A stretch of DNA of 64,000 bases from Macropodus opercularis. Its lineage: Eukaryota; Chordata; Actinopteri; Anabantiformes; Osphronemidae. The notes beneath the pieces are model-generated. The model saw nothing but the letters and a program-made list of their open reading frames with translations, was not told the origin of the DNA and made no database searches. The stretch is from positions 5,091,501 to 5,155,500 of the forward strand of contig CM061091.1 in assembly GCA_030770545.1 (NCBI GenBank). Reading direction: 5' to 3'. Position 1 is the first letter of the stretch. Every line of letters starts with the position of its first letter. The position numbers and the translations under genes are program-made. Shown piece by piece: positions 34,280-47,290 of the stretch.

Positions 34280-34440
34280 GAGTGAATCAGCCTGTCATTC
34301 CCATATTAAACATAACCCTTGTCCAATAAATGGACACCACCTGTTTAAACTGTCAGTGCCATGTTGGGGTCAAGCAGGGTCCGATTTGATTGGCCACATC
34401 GAATGGTCACAATACGCCACATGCCCTCTGTGGTAACTTT
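34280..34440. promoter_or_regulatory. Conserved-looking noncoding block
   Basis: Unique sequence with ATTCCCATATTAAACATAACC (34297-34317) and GATTTGATTGGCCACATCGAATGG (34383-34406). No convincing coding. Weak call. Confidence 0.22.
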
Positions 34441-34539
34441 AAAAAATGTTCAGGAAGTTTGGTTCACCCTTTACGGCCTAGGACATTTCCTACTACAGGA
34501 GTTAAGCACTCAGGACAGGAAACCATTTGCTGTGGCTGT

Positions 34540-34920
34540 AAGATCTCTTTAATGACTGTCTAACTAGAAACAGGCTGGCCTAATTCAGTGCCTGGAGCCA
34601 GCAGGAATGGCCTTGCATCTAGACGTTGTTAGAATATTTACTGCTTTTTCAATGGGAGTCTTTTTGACACTGCTGCAATAAAATTTACAAGGGATCCCTT
34701 TTTAGCGTGATGCGAGGCAAAGTGTGGTCAAGAGGGGAAGAAACATGCCTGGAAAAGTAGCAGGCCATTAAAGTTATCATTTGTCTTTGTTTATGTGAAG
34801 CGGGAACTACGGATGGCTGACATTTAAACAGCATTTGATCTGCTTTGTCCTCGGTTACCTCAGAGTGCTAGTGGTTGATCGCCAGCGTCACCTGACTTTG
34901 CAGTATGTCAGCGGGGGTTA
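34540..34920. promoter_or_regulatory. Conserved-looking noncoding block
   Basis: GGCCATTAAAGTTATCATTTG (34764-34784) and GACATTTAAACAGCATTTGATCTG (34819-34842) in mixed-composition sequence; no long frame. Candidate element by texture. Confidence 0.25.
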
Positions 34921-36739
34921 CTGCGTCCAATTGTAGGAACTTAGTTTTAGTATATGTGAAAGGGTCAGTGTTGCCCTTGGAAAAAAGCTGCTGATTCAAA
35001 CATATTGAGCTTTTAATGCCCTCTAACTTTCTCTTGACTGCTGTCAATTGGTGTTATACTTAAGGTCTGCTTGTCATGAGAGCCGCAGGGCAACCAGATG
35101 TACTTTGCAGCTCCGCTCCTGCACTTAGTGACTTGGTAACTGTGGGAGTAGTCATGGATTAGGGGTGCGTGTGTACATGCTCATGTGTTACATGCCTATG
35201 TGGGTGTCCACGCACCACCGTACAGCGTGTCAGCGCTCCTGCTGACTGAGGAAATGAGCTGGGACCACCAGAGGTGATTATGCAGTGCAAGCAGAGACTA
35301 GGATGGCTTGTTCCAGTCACTGACTGACTAGGCCTGCTCTGTGACCCACCAAACCTCTACCCCACCTCCTCCTCAACCTTTGTTTAATAAGCCCAAGGAG
35401 CGGTAACCCTTTTTTCTTAAGTGCCACTGTGTCTGGACAAACTGACACACTTCAGTTTCACTGCAACCCCTCTACCCTCCTTTCTCTTTCTTCCACTGTG
35501 GATTTAAACAAATGCAGTCAAACCCAATTAGGGGAGAGTGAGAGCAGCGCAGGAGAGGCGCTGGTAATAGTAACTTTGTTCAGCTGGTTCCTGCTGTGAC
35601 CAGCCCTCATTTAAATGAGCCGCTTGATAACTCTCAGAAATACGATCCCAGTGTGAGAGGCGGTCTCTTCACTTTCCTCGCTCCCAGCGGAGTGTCTTTT
35701 AACAGGCCCCTCACCTCTGTGTGTCGAGGGGCACCACACTGACAGGAGTCGGTCGGGACATGCCAGGTGGAATTCATGCTCGTTACTGGTTATGCGAATG
35801 AGTAAAACATTGGTACTAAGGTAAAGATGTGACATTTGTTTCCTTCTTGCCATCAGTACGTGTGGGCGTTCAGTCTCATGACATCTAACTTGGGTGTGTG
35901 AGCAATGAGCTTTGTCGTTAAGGTAAAAACAAGTGGAAACGTTTAGCTCCACGAAAGTTGATGTTGCGTGTATGTCAACTGGTCAAACGTGCTACACTCT
36001 TCCCGTGCAAGTGGGTTCAAACAAATGCCTAGAACAACACCAATTTGAAGCCTGTTGCCACACACCTCTGTCACAAACTTTGAAGTGTTTATCATCGACG
36101 CCTCATAGAAGGAGACCAGCTGAAATGAGTGTTAAAATACTGTTATTCACATCATTGCATGTGAGGTAATGGAACAATTGATACGGTGTCCCGCTACCTG
36201 CTGGGTAAACAACTCATCAGAAATATGCTATCATCATTCCTTACCTTCCAAAGCTATATTTGTGCCAATTGGGTGTTTTGGTTTGTGGAGCTGAGGCGAT
36301 AGACTGAGGTGGTTTATTACACAACATAGAGCACGAAAACAAGGTATCTTATAAAAAAAAACTATGTGTTATTGTTTGTAGAGAAATTGTTACCTAAGTT
36401 ACAATTCAATCATGGTATGGATGTTTTCACGCTTCTTTTGTTATGGCCACGAATAACAACAAAATGTTTAGCAAGTCTTTTACACACTACCAACTAGAAT
36501 TCAAAAAATTCAATCAAACAACCTAAAATATTTCTGAAATCCATAGCTGGCCTAGGTTTGAGGATCTGCATGACAGTGATCTTTTCTTTCTATGTTTATA
36601 TATATATCTTCTCACGTTGCTCTGCTTGAGAACCGCTGTAGGCAGATGGCTCCTTTTTAGGCACATGCAGGACGTGTTGCCACTGATGTTTTTTGACATT
36701 TTTATTTTACCATGTATGACGCAGCTATGTTGTAGATTA
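34921..36739. other. Noncoding stretch, nothing firm
   Basis: The minus frame 35952-35611 (113 codons) and plus frame 35933-36169 match nothing known. A minus-strand donor-like AAG|GTAAGG lies near 36246-36240, with a short open interval upstream of it. No exon can be supported. Confidence 0.42.
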
Positions 36740-36960
36740 CCTCATACCAAGGCTCGAGAATGGCACATGATTGAATGTCTCCCATTATGCTGATAGCGGG
36801 TCAGACAGGGCAGCCTGTTGGGCCTTTGATAGGCAGTTAATGGTCAGTGAGGCATTGGGCAGAGATATCTGAGGAGCCACAGGTCGTGTTGCCGTTATCC
36901 CTTTCCCCTCCACCAATCAAGCTGTAACACCAGCCTGTGTTGTTTTCATTGGCACTTTAA
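36740..36960. promoter_or_regulatory. Conserved-looking noncoding block
   Basis: Unique, balanced-composition sequence (GTCTCCCATTATGCTGATAGCGG, 36777-36799; CCTTTGATAGGCAGTTAATGG, 36822-36842). No frame. Candidate element. Confidence 0.28.
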
Positions 36961-39059
36961 GTGACATGATTTACAGGACCACAGCGTTGATGTCAGCTCC
37001 TGAAAAATCGCAAACAATAAAAATAGATGGAATGGCAGCCTGACAGCCACGGGGCAATGGTGTGTCACTTACAGCATGACAGAGATCCATTTCAACACCT
37101 CCCAAATTAAAATAACATTCTCTTGTATTTAAAGGTTGCAATACAAGATCTACATGTGCCACTCAAATGCTAAGACCAATAGGATTCTATCTGCAAGGAG
37201 GTTATCATTCGAGAGGGGCACTGTGATACGCAGCGTGCTGACCAGTCACAGCCTGTGATGGCAGCACAGATGTGGGGGTGGGCTGTGGTGAAGGGGTAAC
37301 AGGCCCTATCATACGCCACACTGAGGAAGCCTTTGTGGAGGCCGGGACTTTATTTTAGCTGTTATTACATGCTCCAGTCCCGCAGCAGGAACCTGAATGT
37401 AAGAAGGGAGGAATTAAGCAAACACGACTTTTAGCCTGCTCTGCTGGACTCTGTGAAGTCCCTTGATGGTCCTACAACATGTCTGACTGGAGCCTCAGTG
37501 GATGAACACCATCAGATTCAGATTTATGCGAGCTGTTTTATTTGACATTGTTGTCAAACTTGATTATAATTATGTATATTAGAGCCCCTTTGTTGCTGTT
37601 GGTTGTTGCAGGGTGTTATAATCAGATTAGTCTGATAGACCACAATGGCAGACACAGCTGTGTGAGAGGCCACAGGCGTCTGCTTGGGGGGGGGGGGGGG
37701 TTGGTTGACTGAGATGGTGACTTCTTCTAGTAGCTATTGTACACAGCCAGTGAAGTTTCACACTGGAGACCACACCCAGCTCTTTATGGATGTTTTGCAC
37801 TTTCATAAACTATGCAAAAACGGCTTTTACAAGCTTTACAAGTTTTTCATCTGGATGTGAAATTGGTGCCAAATAAAAAACATCTAAAAATCATATGCTT
37901 TTCAAACAATCTGATCTCTAAAATGCAACATGACTTAACATTATATCCAGCAACATAATGAAGGGTTTAGTGTTTAGTGTCAGACTTCATGTCAGTGTGT
38001 CATGTAGTATTAAACACAGCTCAACCTGCTTGTGCTTGTTTTTGTATGTTTTGGGTCTTTTCTTTTCTTCTACAAACGAGTCCAGAGCAGCACCGTAACT
38101 CTGCAGGTCTGTGGGTGCGAGCTACAGCCTCTGTGCTGTGGTTTCCTGGGTGGTGCGCAGTCAGTGGTGCTGTCTCTGTTCTGGGTGTGAAGCTGGATCC
38201 TCTGTATGGTTGTAAGGCCACAGTGTAGATACTGGAGTCCTGCACCTCCCTTCCACCCACCGCACGTTTGTCTTCCCATCACAGTTAACACATCATCAAG
38301 TGGTAAAATAAAATAAATGAGGAACTAAAATTATTTACATGTTTGACTTTGGTAATGGAGTCGTACACACCGATGCTGATTTTACTCCACTATACTGTAA
38401 TATGAGCAGCCACAGAAATGTTACTGTGACTTGTATAGTTCTCAGACCCAGACACCGATAACATGTCACAGCAGCAGTTTCAACCTGTTAATCACACATG
38501 CACACAAACCCTGAGGCAAACATGTAAATGTGAAAGAAGTACGTGACGCATTATTTTTAGAAATGAATGGCGCAAAGACTCTAAACACCTTGATGCAAAA
38601 TTGCAGTTTTCCTTTTACAGCAGCACTGGTTGCACAGCGATGACACACACATCAGTGTGGATGCTGAAACATGAAATATACCGTGTGCCTTACTGAAATG
38701 AGCGAACAGTTCACCGGCACCTGTGTGGTAATAATGGCAACGCTCGCAGCCCAGCTCGACTGCACAGAGTGATCTGCACGCTCAGCAATTTTAAAGGCCC
38801 GGTTTGGAAATACGTGGGACTTTGGTGAGTAGACGTGAAAATTGTCGAACCCTGAGATACAGTAAGAAGCTAATCTTGTATAAACTGCTGTTTGTCTGCC
38901 AGTCCTGCAACAGCCAAAAATCAAAGTTCACACTGACATACAGTGAAATGTCCATCCTCCTATTAGTTTGTCCTGTTATGGACAAATTCCAATAACAAGT
39001 CATTTGGTTTCATGTGTTTTGTATTTGTTTATTTTTACAATGAATACCCAGATATAATG
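36961..39059. other. Noncoding stretch with inverted repeat and G-run
   Basis: Holds an inverted repeat ATCAGA-ttag-TCTGAT (37621-37636) and a G15 run (37686-37700). Overlapping frames around 37977-38291 on both strands show no homology. No gene recognised. Confidence 0.45.
37686..37700. repeat. G15 homopolymer run
   Basis: Fifteen consecutive G, slippage-prone and G-quadruplex-capable, 50 bases downstream of the 37621 inverted repeat. Confidence 0.93.
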
Positions 39060-39340
39060 TTTGACAGCTCTAAAAGGGGCGATGCGGTTAATTAGTAGGG
39101 GCCGCGAATCAAGACCAAAGTTACCGATTCCTCTGTGTGCTTGCTGGCTTGTAATGCGGCAGCTGGGCTCTCAGCTTGTCATTGTCAGCATGTTTAGGGA
39201 GGGAAATGCAAACTAGGAAGTAGCACGATGCAGCCACTGAGCCGCACCTGTCAGCTCACATGATGAATGAATCAGTTTCACATCAATTTGATGCTGAGCA
39301 GCTATAATTGGATTATTTACACAGGACAGCGGCACATGGG
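39060..39340. promoter_or_regulatory. Strong conserved-looking noncoding block (candidate enhancer)
   Basis: GCGGTTAATTAGTAGGGGCCGC (39084-39105, TAATTA core), unique GC-rich sequence, then CAATTTGATGCTGAGC (39284-39299) and CTATAATTGGATTATTTACAC (39302-39322). No coding frame. A good enhancer candidate. Confidence 0.38.
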
Positions 39341-40429
39341 GTCTGACCATCTTAACCCCAGGTGGGTGTTGGACTTCTGGTCTTAGGCCATGGACTCTGA
39401 CCCACAGTCAATATGCCTCTGTCCCGCTGCTTATCCCCAACTAACCACCACAAAATCTTACAGCAGAAGGGTTTTAAATGTTAGATACAATATCTGCCTT
39501 TTGTTAAGTCCGTAATAGTTCTTAAACACAGAACGTGATCTGTGTATTAAATGTAAGCGAACTTACTGACATAACAAAAATTAAATTCTGTGATAGTGAG
39601 AAATAGTGGAGCAGTCTGTCATGTGTGATTTATGTAGCAGTAGATCGTTTTCCTGCCCCCGTGGCAATGACAGACATCACAGAGGAGATACCTGCATTGC
39701 GCCTCGCTGTGCTGGGGACACCGGGAATTTATGCTTATAAAACTGCAGCTTGCACAGAACAAAGTCTTGGCAGAGGACAGATTCATTTTGTCATGAAGCA
39801 TTTTCAGTTTTATTTTAGCCAGTAAAAGTTTTAATAGAGGGAGATTTTTAACATTGGATTAATATGTAAATTTCTACGAGGACCCTCTACGGTTATTGCT
39901 TATATGATGCTTTTATAAGTTTGATTTTCAAAATGAGCAGAGCTGTTGCAGATGGAATGTAATGTATTACCTGGACACAGATTCAAGTGTGACCTCGAAT
40001 ATCAAACAAAGCATAAAATGACTCTTTTGCCCCTGCATTACATCTGTTGATTTTCTTTTTGTCTGCACAACAGTATCATGTTGAATTCAGCTTTTTTACA
40101 TCCTGTGTTAATGTATTTTGTCAAATATGTTGTTGATAATTCACACAGTGTGACATAATCAGTCTCACCCAATCATGTGGGTCAGTAAATTAAATATTCA
40201 TATTTGTTCCTGAACAAAACCTTCTGAGCAACACTCAGTAGCGTCAGTCTCCTCACCCCTTTCTCTCTGCTGCCTGCAAAGCGTATTCACTGATTATCAC
40301 TAAGCCTGCGTTGACTTCAGGCTCCTCACATATTTATTTGCACAGATTAAAAAACAACACAGAAATGTGTGCTGTCCGCTGAAGAAAGTACATGCCCATC
40401 TTTTTGCATACTGCATCAATTCTCTGGAA
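39341..40429. other. Noncoding stretch, nothing recognised
   Basis: No repeats, exons or RNA genes recognised. The frames at 39619-39825 on both strands are chance-like. Confidence 0.5.
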
Positions 40430-40640
40430 AATTCCGCAGGATTGTTTTTTATTAGGGTAAAGTTCCCAGGAGCTGCACAGCCAATAAAAAGCCAACAAGA
40501 TAAAAGAGCAGTGAGGATTAGGAAGGGATGAAAGCTGTAAAATTTTCCATATTATCTTGTGAAAAGCTATGTTCTCTGTTCTCCCTTGTTACATCTACCT
40601 TAATTATTCTGAAGGGCAGAGCCAAAGCAGGAGTAATCTG
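40430..40640. promoter_or_regulatory. Conserved-looking noncoding block
   Basis: TTTTTTATTAGGGTAAAG (40445-40462), GCCAATAAAAAGCCAACAAGATAAAAG (40480-40506; CCAAT and GATA-like words) and CCATATTATCTTG (40547-40559). No frame. Candidate enhancer. Confidence 0.3.
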
Positions 40641-42639
40641 TCAGCAAAGCATCTACTGTTGATTCTGATACTTTTTCTGTAACGTTTTGACATAAATTTC
40701 TGGATTTGGTCATAAATTAAGTGAATTGTTTGCACAGATGACCTGACTCGCCCCTTCATTTGCTGTGAGTGTTGCGTGCCTCAGTATCGTACCACAAGTT
40801 GCGCAGACGCATAAAAGTACGGGTGAAGACACATTGAAATATCTGAACCTTGCAAAGATAAACACACTGAGGTATTCATTGCTCATTTTACAGGCTGCCC
40901 TGAAAATCCAGTCCTCTTTTGGTGCAGTGTCAGTGCATCTTCAGTGCTGCAGGTCAATGTGCACAACCAACGGCAGAAGCATTCACACAGGTCTATACAC
41001 TACAGACCCCCCCACAGACGCACAATAAATAAATAGTTAAATAAATGGGCCTTACTTCTCCCAGTTCATGGATCAGTTTTCACTGTTTAGTTCTGAGAAC
41101 CATCTGGGTCCCGCCTTTCACTCCGCTCTGTGGAGCACAGATGCTCCTTTTGTGGTGTGCTCCAAATCTTAATAAGCAGTTAAAATATTTACCGAGGTGG
41201 GTTTTTCTTTTCCCCACCAACTGCATTTTGCTCTCCTGTTTCTTTTTGTTTATTATCATTATTATTATTTATACCTTTTCACAGGCAAAAATGGAGATGT
41301 CCACTAAATGTGATTGATTGGGCTTAAAAATGGCCATTATTACCATTAAGCTCCACATGTCAGCTGCTGCTTTTGTGCCCGCTGTATTTCTAAGCTAACC
41401 AGTGATCCATGAGCACAGACAGGAGGGGGAAGAATGTAATGCCTTGAAAGAAATGCCCATTTCTCTATGGATCCTTCACTTGATTAAAAATACAGCTGCA
41501 GACACTAGCATACAAGAGGCAGAGAGAGTCAAAGAAAGAGGAATGAGAAGAAAGGAGAAAGTGAGACTGAGAGCAAAGGGGGATACCCTGATGTCGTAAG
41601 AAAGGAAACTCTCTGAATTGGAGAAATAACTTCTCTCCACTAACAAAGAAGAAGAACAATAGCGTGATCGAGGACAAAATGTACATTTTTAAGCATATGC
41701 ATTCGTTATTAGTACGTGCTGTTTGAGTTTCCAGGACACGTGATTATCAAAACCTGTGGAATGTCAGGGAGGGTCGGTGTCAATCTGTTTACTGTTTACA
41801 CCAAGCTGTCGGCCCACTACATCCTAATGGCTGACGTTCACCATGCAGTGTGTCAGAAAGCAAGCACTAAAACAGTCATTAGAAGACACTTTTATCGAAA
41901 TAAGATTGTTTGAGAAAGAGCTGTATGTGTGCACTCCTCGATGGTGTGCGATTCATTTGCAGAGCATATGAATACAAGGTTCTGCATGTCATGACTGGAC
42001 ATGCCTGGCGTCATAATTGTGTGTTTAGATGATGTGAGTAAGACATGATCTCATGGGAGATATAAACAGCATAACCTCACAGATGAGTGTGAGTCACTGC
42101 AGTCACACAGTGGTGTTTGGACTGGACTTCCTGTAAATTAAAAGCGTTTAAATGCTGGTGCACGCAGCAGATTGTCCAAAGTTGACTAATACGCTCTTCT
42201 TTAAACTACCCCGAGGAGGAGACCTTTTGTCCAACTTCAGAAATATGTTTTGGGACATTTTTAACAGCAGGAAATAGTCATTTTGCAATTCACTTCCTGC
42301 AGTTTCCACAACAGCTTTATTCCCCTTACATAAAGATATGAAAAGAAAAAAACAGAGAGGAAGAATGTGCTGCGTAATGACTTGAGGAAATAACAAATTA
42401 TGGGCTACAGTGAATAATTAGCACTGTTTACAGGTGCTCTACTTGTAGGAAGGTTTGTAATCATAGCACTGATTGAAGTCTGCTGCCTGCAAAGCTTCAC
42501 AGCATCAACTTTATCTCTCTTAAGACAGACGTGATTCCTTGCTGCTCGGTGACATGATCCTGTGAGTCAGACCCACAGGAGACACTAAGGTGACAGTGGC
42601 AATAGGGCTCCTGGGTCCTTTATACAAGTCATCAGTCAT
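40641..42639. other. Noncoding stretch, nothing firm
   Basis: Short AAAT repeats near 41024-41046 and a (TTA)n-like patch at 41255-41271. Frames are scattered and unrecognised. Confidence 0.48.
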
Positions 42640-43220
42640 CTGTGTGCAGCAATTTACCGTGGGAGGTGACTGTCCGCCTCCAGATCTATTGACTTATGAG
42701 CACCGAACGCAGTCCACACATCGCGGGCCAAGTTGTACAATATCAGTGACATAGTTTCTTCCATTGTTCATGAGATGGCTGCCTCGTTATATTTTTATAA
42801 CTGCGGAGCTATGTTGATGTAGCGCTTCAGGGGGGACAAAAACGTGAGAACGTGCGCAGGGTCTGGAAAACATGACCTCACACACGTTGCAGAGAGAGAA
42901 GATTCCCAGAGGTCACAGTGCTGTTTTCCCTCCGAGAGGAAATGCCCGAGGGTCCCTGAGGCCACAGAGTGACCTCACCAGGCGACATATCGAGTTGAGG
43001 CCAATCTGTTCAAGACGCCCACCAGCAGGCCTGCGCTGAAACCCGGACACGGGTTTAGTAGTCGGTGGAGAGCGCCGAGCGTCTGTAAGGTTTCATGGCA
43101 GCGCAGCGCTGCAGCAGATAATTTCACTGATTAGCTCCTCATCACTGCTGGAAGGTGTGCAGTGAAATCAGCTGCTGCTCATAATGAAAACCAGCACACG
43201 CCATGACTCCCAATGGTCTA
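42640..43220. promoter_or_regulatory. CpG-richer conserved-looking block
   Basis: Locally raised GC and CpG frequency (for example GCACCGAACGCAG at 42700-42712, AACGTGAGAACGTGCGC at 42841-42857, GGAGAGCGCCGAGCG at 43066-43080) against the AT-rich background, ending in GATAATTTCACTGATTAGC (43117-43135). No long frame on either strand. Could be a proximal regulatory region or an orphan CpG-rich element. CpG ratio not computed. Confidence 0.3.
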
Positions 43221-43649
43221 GGAAGGCAAAACACACCTGCATTCTATTCTAGCTTTTCACTTTTTATGTCTATAGCAAGTAACAGCCAGGGCAGCTTCGG
43301 TTTCTTAAATGGGAACAGCACGTCCTTTGTTTGTTGTATTTAATCTGGGCTTCTTGGTTCAGTTTATATTATTATTGTCACCTCATAAATGTAAACCATG
43401 ACAATTATAAAATGATCATTATTTACATTTTCTGTAAAAGGAACGTTTACAGTTTAATTACTGTACATGTACTTTATGGGATTTTTCACACGGCTTTACT
43501 GTCAGTTGTGCTTCTCTTCATGACTGGATCAGTTTAATCTCACCTGTCATGTACAATATCCTATTTCAAATGAGATGAATCCACGCTTTGCACTGTGTGT
43601 GTGAGGTTCTTCTTAATTTGCGTTTCAATTGTAAAGTGACACGGTGGAA

Positions 43650-44050
43650 CGTAAACTCCGTTGCCGGTGCACATCGGTGTTGCTCAGCTGTCGATCTCTG
43701 TCACCGAAGTGAAAACACCCTCTCGGCTCCTTTAGAATAACTCATCTCTTTTTCTTCCATTATCTCTCCGTTAACATCCTCCTTTTCTTCTCTCTGGCCA
43801 TCACTCTCGTCCCTATTTTTACTTTGGTCCTGTGAAGCGGACGCCACGTGGGCCCCCTTTTATAGCTGCGCACCGTTTGTTTTATTTATCTGACAGTCGT
43901 CCCCCCATATTGTCCTGGGTTATCAGCAGTCTCCTGCAGATCGCGTTGCCGCCTGTGTGAGGCTCTGACCCATCTCAAGGTTCACCTTTAAATCTGATTC
44001 TTATCATTACCTCCGTGATAAATAGGCAAGGCTTAGGAGGAGATTACTGC
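43650..44050 (+). promoter_or_regulatory. CpG-bearing promoter-like or enhancer segment
   Basis: Clustered CpGs, an E-box CACGTG (43845-43850) and, a few bases on, CCCCCTTTTATAGC (43854-43867; TATA-like, also a near-CArG word), then GCAGATCGCGTTGCCGCC (43936-43953). A plus-strand frame begins downstream at about 44085 but is unrecognised. Promoter function is inferred only from this layout. Confidence 0.22.
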
Positions 44051-45429
44051 ACTCGTCCCATTCCTCCTGTTCCCACTGTCGACGGTGTTATGTGTTGGGC
44101 CTCGAACTGTCATCCTAGTCTCAGTCAGAAGGAAGGCAAATACTCAAATCTGTTCCTCTAAAGATTTGGTGACTTTAAAAAAAAAGCCCTACCTCTGTTC
44201 CCATGTGAGTGGCCTCTTATCTCCAGTGGGCGTCCTTAAAACCCTCTTCCCACTCTGCTACGCTCCTCTGAGAGTTAGTCAGCACATCGTCATACTGACA
44301 ACTGAGCTCCCCCATCGATTTTTCACACGGTTCTTATCTGGAGCAATAGTTTCAGAAAGTTTTTTTTCTTCTCACTAATGAAAGTGGTGTCATTCCAGAT
44401 ACAATGCAAACACCTGCTATCCTCTCTGTCTACAGATCTGTTTCCTTCACTTCTCATTTTTCCATAATTCTTACTCGCTTTGATGCTTTGATGATTTTTT
44501 TTTGGCATTTTCAAATGTTCACCGTCTACTGTTGAGTCATCAGTTTGCACATTTGTCCACCTCAAGTAGCTGATGGAGCTAAAACGCTTGGTTTCAGCTA
44601 AAGTGTCTGTAGATGTTCAGTTTTGTCCTTTATTTAATTCTATGTAATATTTTTTGTGCGATGATGGCCATTTTAGCATACCTCCAGACTGGCAGCTTGT
44701 GTGTACATGTCTCCTCATAAATTCTCTCACGGTGGACAGTACACATGAGTCAGTGGTCAGTCATGTGATCATTGAACTCTGCAGACTGTGATTGATGCTC
44801 ACTAACAGCCAGTCCTGCCATTCACCATAGGAAAACATGGAATTCATTATTTAGTTTGCTGCACGGGGTCAAAGGTTAAACTGAAACAATGATAAAATAG
44901 GGGAATGCTTTGGACCACAAATGGGGGAAGAAAGACCTCACGCTAACATTAGCAGCTGGCTCCTCTCACCTATATCATGTGGACAGTTTTAATAGCAGTA
45001 AACTCAAAGAGGTGCATGACCGTGTGATGGAGGACACTAATGTTAGTCCTGGGCCGCAATATCTAACCCAGGTTCACAATCTTTAAGTAAACATTTCTGA
45101 GGATGCATACGTTCGACCTTATTCATCAGTGTGAGAGTTCACAGCTGTTATCATACACCCTGACAAACGCTAAAGTGCGGCCATCACGCTGGTGGTCTTG
45201 CTGCAGGGTAGATGGCCCTATGGCAGATGGTTCTTGTATATTGTTTTAGAACATACACACCCTACACCAGTTACTGATGTAACACAATTCTGAATAATTC
45301 ATCTTCAAAACCTCAACTTTCAAATGTAGTCTCCAATCAGTGCATGAGGCTGAACTTGTGACCTCTGTGGTGGTTTCCCATTTGACCCAATTATTAAATG
45401 AAATGACGAATCTGATCTCTGTTCAGTAG
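44051..45429. other. Noncoding stretch with a DR1 nuclear-receptor-type site
   Basis: GGGTCA-A-AGGTTA at 44866-44878 fits a DR1 direct repeat (RXR/PPAR/HNF4/COUP-TF type). The frames at 44085-44565 are unrecognised. Nothing else. Confidence 0.42.
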
Positions 45430-45560
45430 ACCCCTATTCTCTCCCCATCATGTTGGGGCGGCCAGTTAACAAGAGCAGGGCGGTGCATTAATGATGATAG
45501 ATTCCACACCCAAGGCCTTTGGAGAACAATCACTCCCAGAATGCCATGCAGGAGGCTGAC
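45430..45560. promoter_or_regulatory. Weak conserved-looking block
   Basis: GGGGCGGCCAGTTAACAAGAGC (45454-45475) and GGTGCATTAATGATGATAG (45482-45500) in unique sequence. No frame of note on the plus strand; the minus frame ending at 45530 begins beyond it. Confidence 0.2.
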
Positions 45561-47039
45561 CTCCTGACCCGTCTCAGGCCACACAGCAAAGGAAATCTAT
45601 AAGCAGATTTGAGGCAGAAGTGACTAGTGACCAGAGTGACTGGCCAGTGAGCATGGTAGCCTGTTTGCTGGACAAACATGCTCAGCCATACAAGCCCCAC
45701 AGCTGGAGAATAATCCCATTGGAGGTCTTTTAAATATCCAGAGCATGTAAAACAGAGGGGTTGTAAGATATGCAAATCTTTTTGAAAGCTAATGAAGCAC
45801 AATCTTATTTCACAACAAGCTGAATTTTGTCCAAAGGGCCAGAAAAGACAAGTTGAATTGAGTGCCTTGGTGTTTCTCTGTGGGAAACTTGTCATCTTTG
45901 AACTCTGAGGGGATTCTATCCCGGTACCTCAGTAACCAGTGCCACTGTGAAGCTGGCTGGTCTTGTCTGTGGGGTTTAGGCCTTTTCAAACAGGAAGAAT
46001 CCAATCCGCCATCACACTACTGTACTACATATTATTTAAAGTAGCTTTCAGTGCACAGATGACATATCAAAATGTATTCTTGCCCTCTAAACATCTCTAC
46101 ATTTATAAAAGTCTATGGTCGTGCTGTTTTAAGCGAACTGAGTGAGCATTTTTTGCTTGCGTGTCTCCATACACGACTATTTTAAGAGAATAAGATGTAA
46201 AGAAAGTATGCAACAGACAAAAAAAGAATCGTAACTGATGCCCAGGTTACGGTACCTGTACAGGGCACAGCGGACGCCCTCACACTTCACCCGTTCTGTG
46301 TGCAGCAGCTGTAATTTTCCCAGACACCTGTCTTGACTTAACTATCAGCTGTGGTTCCTGTCACTCTTTACACTTTACCAAAATAGGTTGGCGGTCTTTA
46401 CAAGCGGGGCGATAATCCGCCCTTTTATTGCTGTTAAGAAACTACCTTCATTGCTTTGCAAGGACACTCATGTCAGTGCTTCAGGCCAATTTGAAGATTG
46501 AATTTTTTTCGTTTGTTTATTTGTTTTGGTTTTGTTTGTTGTGGGTTTTACCATTTAACCGTTAAGTTTCTAAGGAGAAGGTTAATTGTGGGATATGGTG
46601 TACACCTGTACAACTACTGCCCCCTCTGTAAACAACCTTATCAATGACAGCAGATTATATTGTGCTGACATTACCCACACCAGCTCCTGAACTTTGACAT
46701 AATTATTTTTGGGGACATTTTCATGATCCAGGTTGAACACTAGTCATCATTATAGGGAATCCACCTAAACATTTATGTTAAATTATGGGTTTTGTGGCAA
46801 CGGACAGCTATGGTAAAAAGCATTTTTGGGTGTTTTTTTGTGTTTTTGCATATTGATTTAACTCCTGTTCTTATCTCTCACCAGGAGGGGGGTGGAGGGT
46901 TTATGTGAAATTGTAAATGGGAGCTTTCATAAAAGTCCATGAGCACAAACATTGTCCATTCAAGGCCGGTTTGTTTTCCATGAAAAACAGAACGGGCTGT
47001 TCATCTCTGAGCAAACTTTAGTCATTATTTGCATTCAGA
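45561..47039. other. Noncoding stretch, nothing firm
   Basis: The 121-codon minus frame 45895-45530 has no recognised domain. A TTTG-rich patch lies at 46509-46540. A palindrome GGTGTACACC is near 46598-46607. Confidence 0.45.
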
Positions 47040-47290
47040 AAAAAAAAATTCCATTGCAGGGCAGCGTACCGTTGTCTAGGGCGTCTGGCCCTTTACCAGT
47101 CAAATGGTGAGAGTGGATTCGTTTGTCCTCCTTGGCAGCTTTGGAGTTTGTTAACCTCACTGGTAGATAATTTCATAGCTTTCAAGGCCGCTGCCCACTG
47201 GAACAAACAGGACCACAGTCGTGTGCTGGGAGCAAATTCCTAGAACAATTGAGTTTGCTTCCTGAAATGATGTCATACCAGAAAATCAGT
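47040..47290. promoter_or_regulatory. Conserved-looking noncoding block
   Basis: Unique GC-balanced sequence (GCGTACCGTTGTCTAGGGCGTC, 47064-47085) followed by GATAATTTCATAGC (47166-47179), GAACAAACAGG (47201-47211) and GAACAATTGAG (47243-47253; SOX-like). No frame. Confidence 0.32.

Noticed and set aside
33748..34436. Long plus and minus frames across the (AT)n tract
   Set aside because: The Tyr/Ile repeats are translations of (AT)n; the flanking parts have no recognised homology.
45530..45895. 121-codon minus frame
   Set aside because: No recognisable domain, no Kozak or splice support; surrounding sequence looks noncoding.
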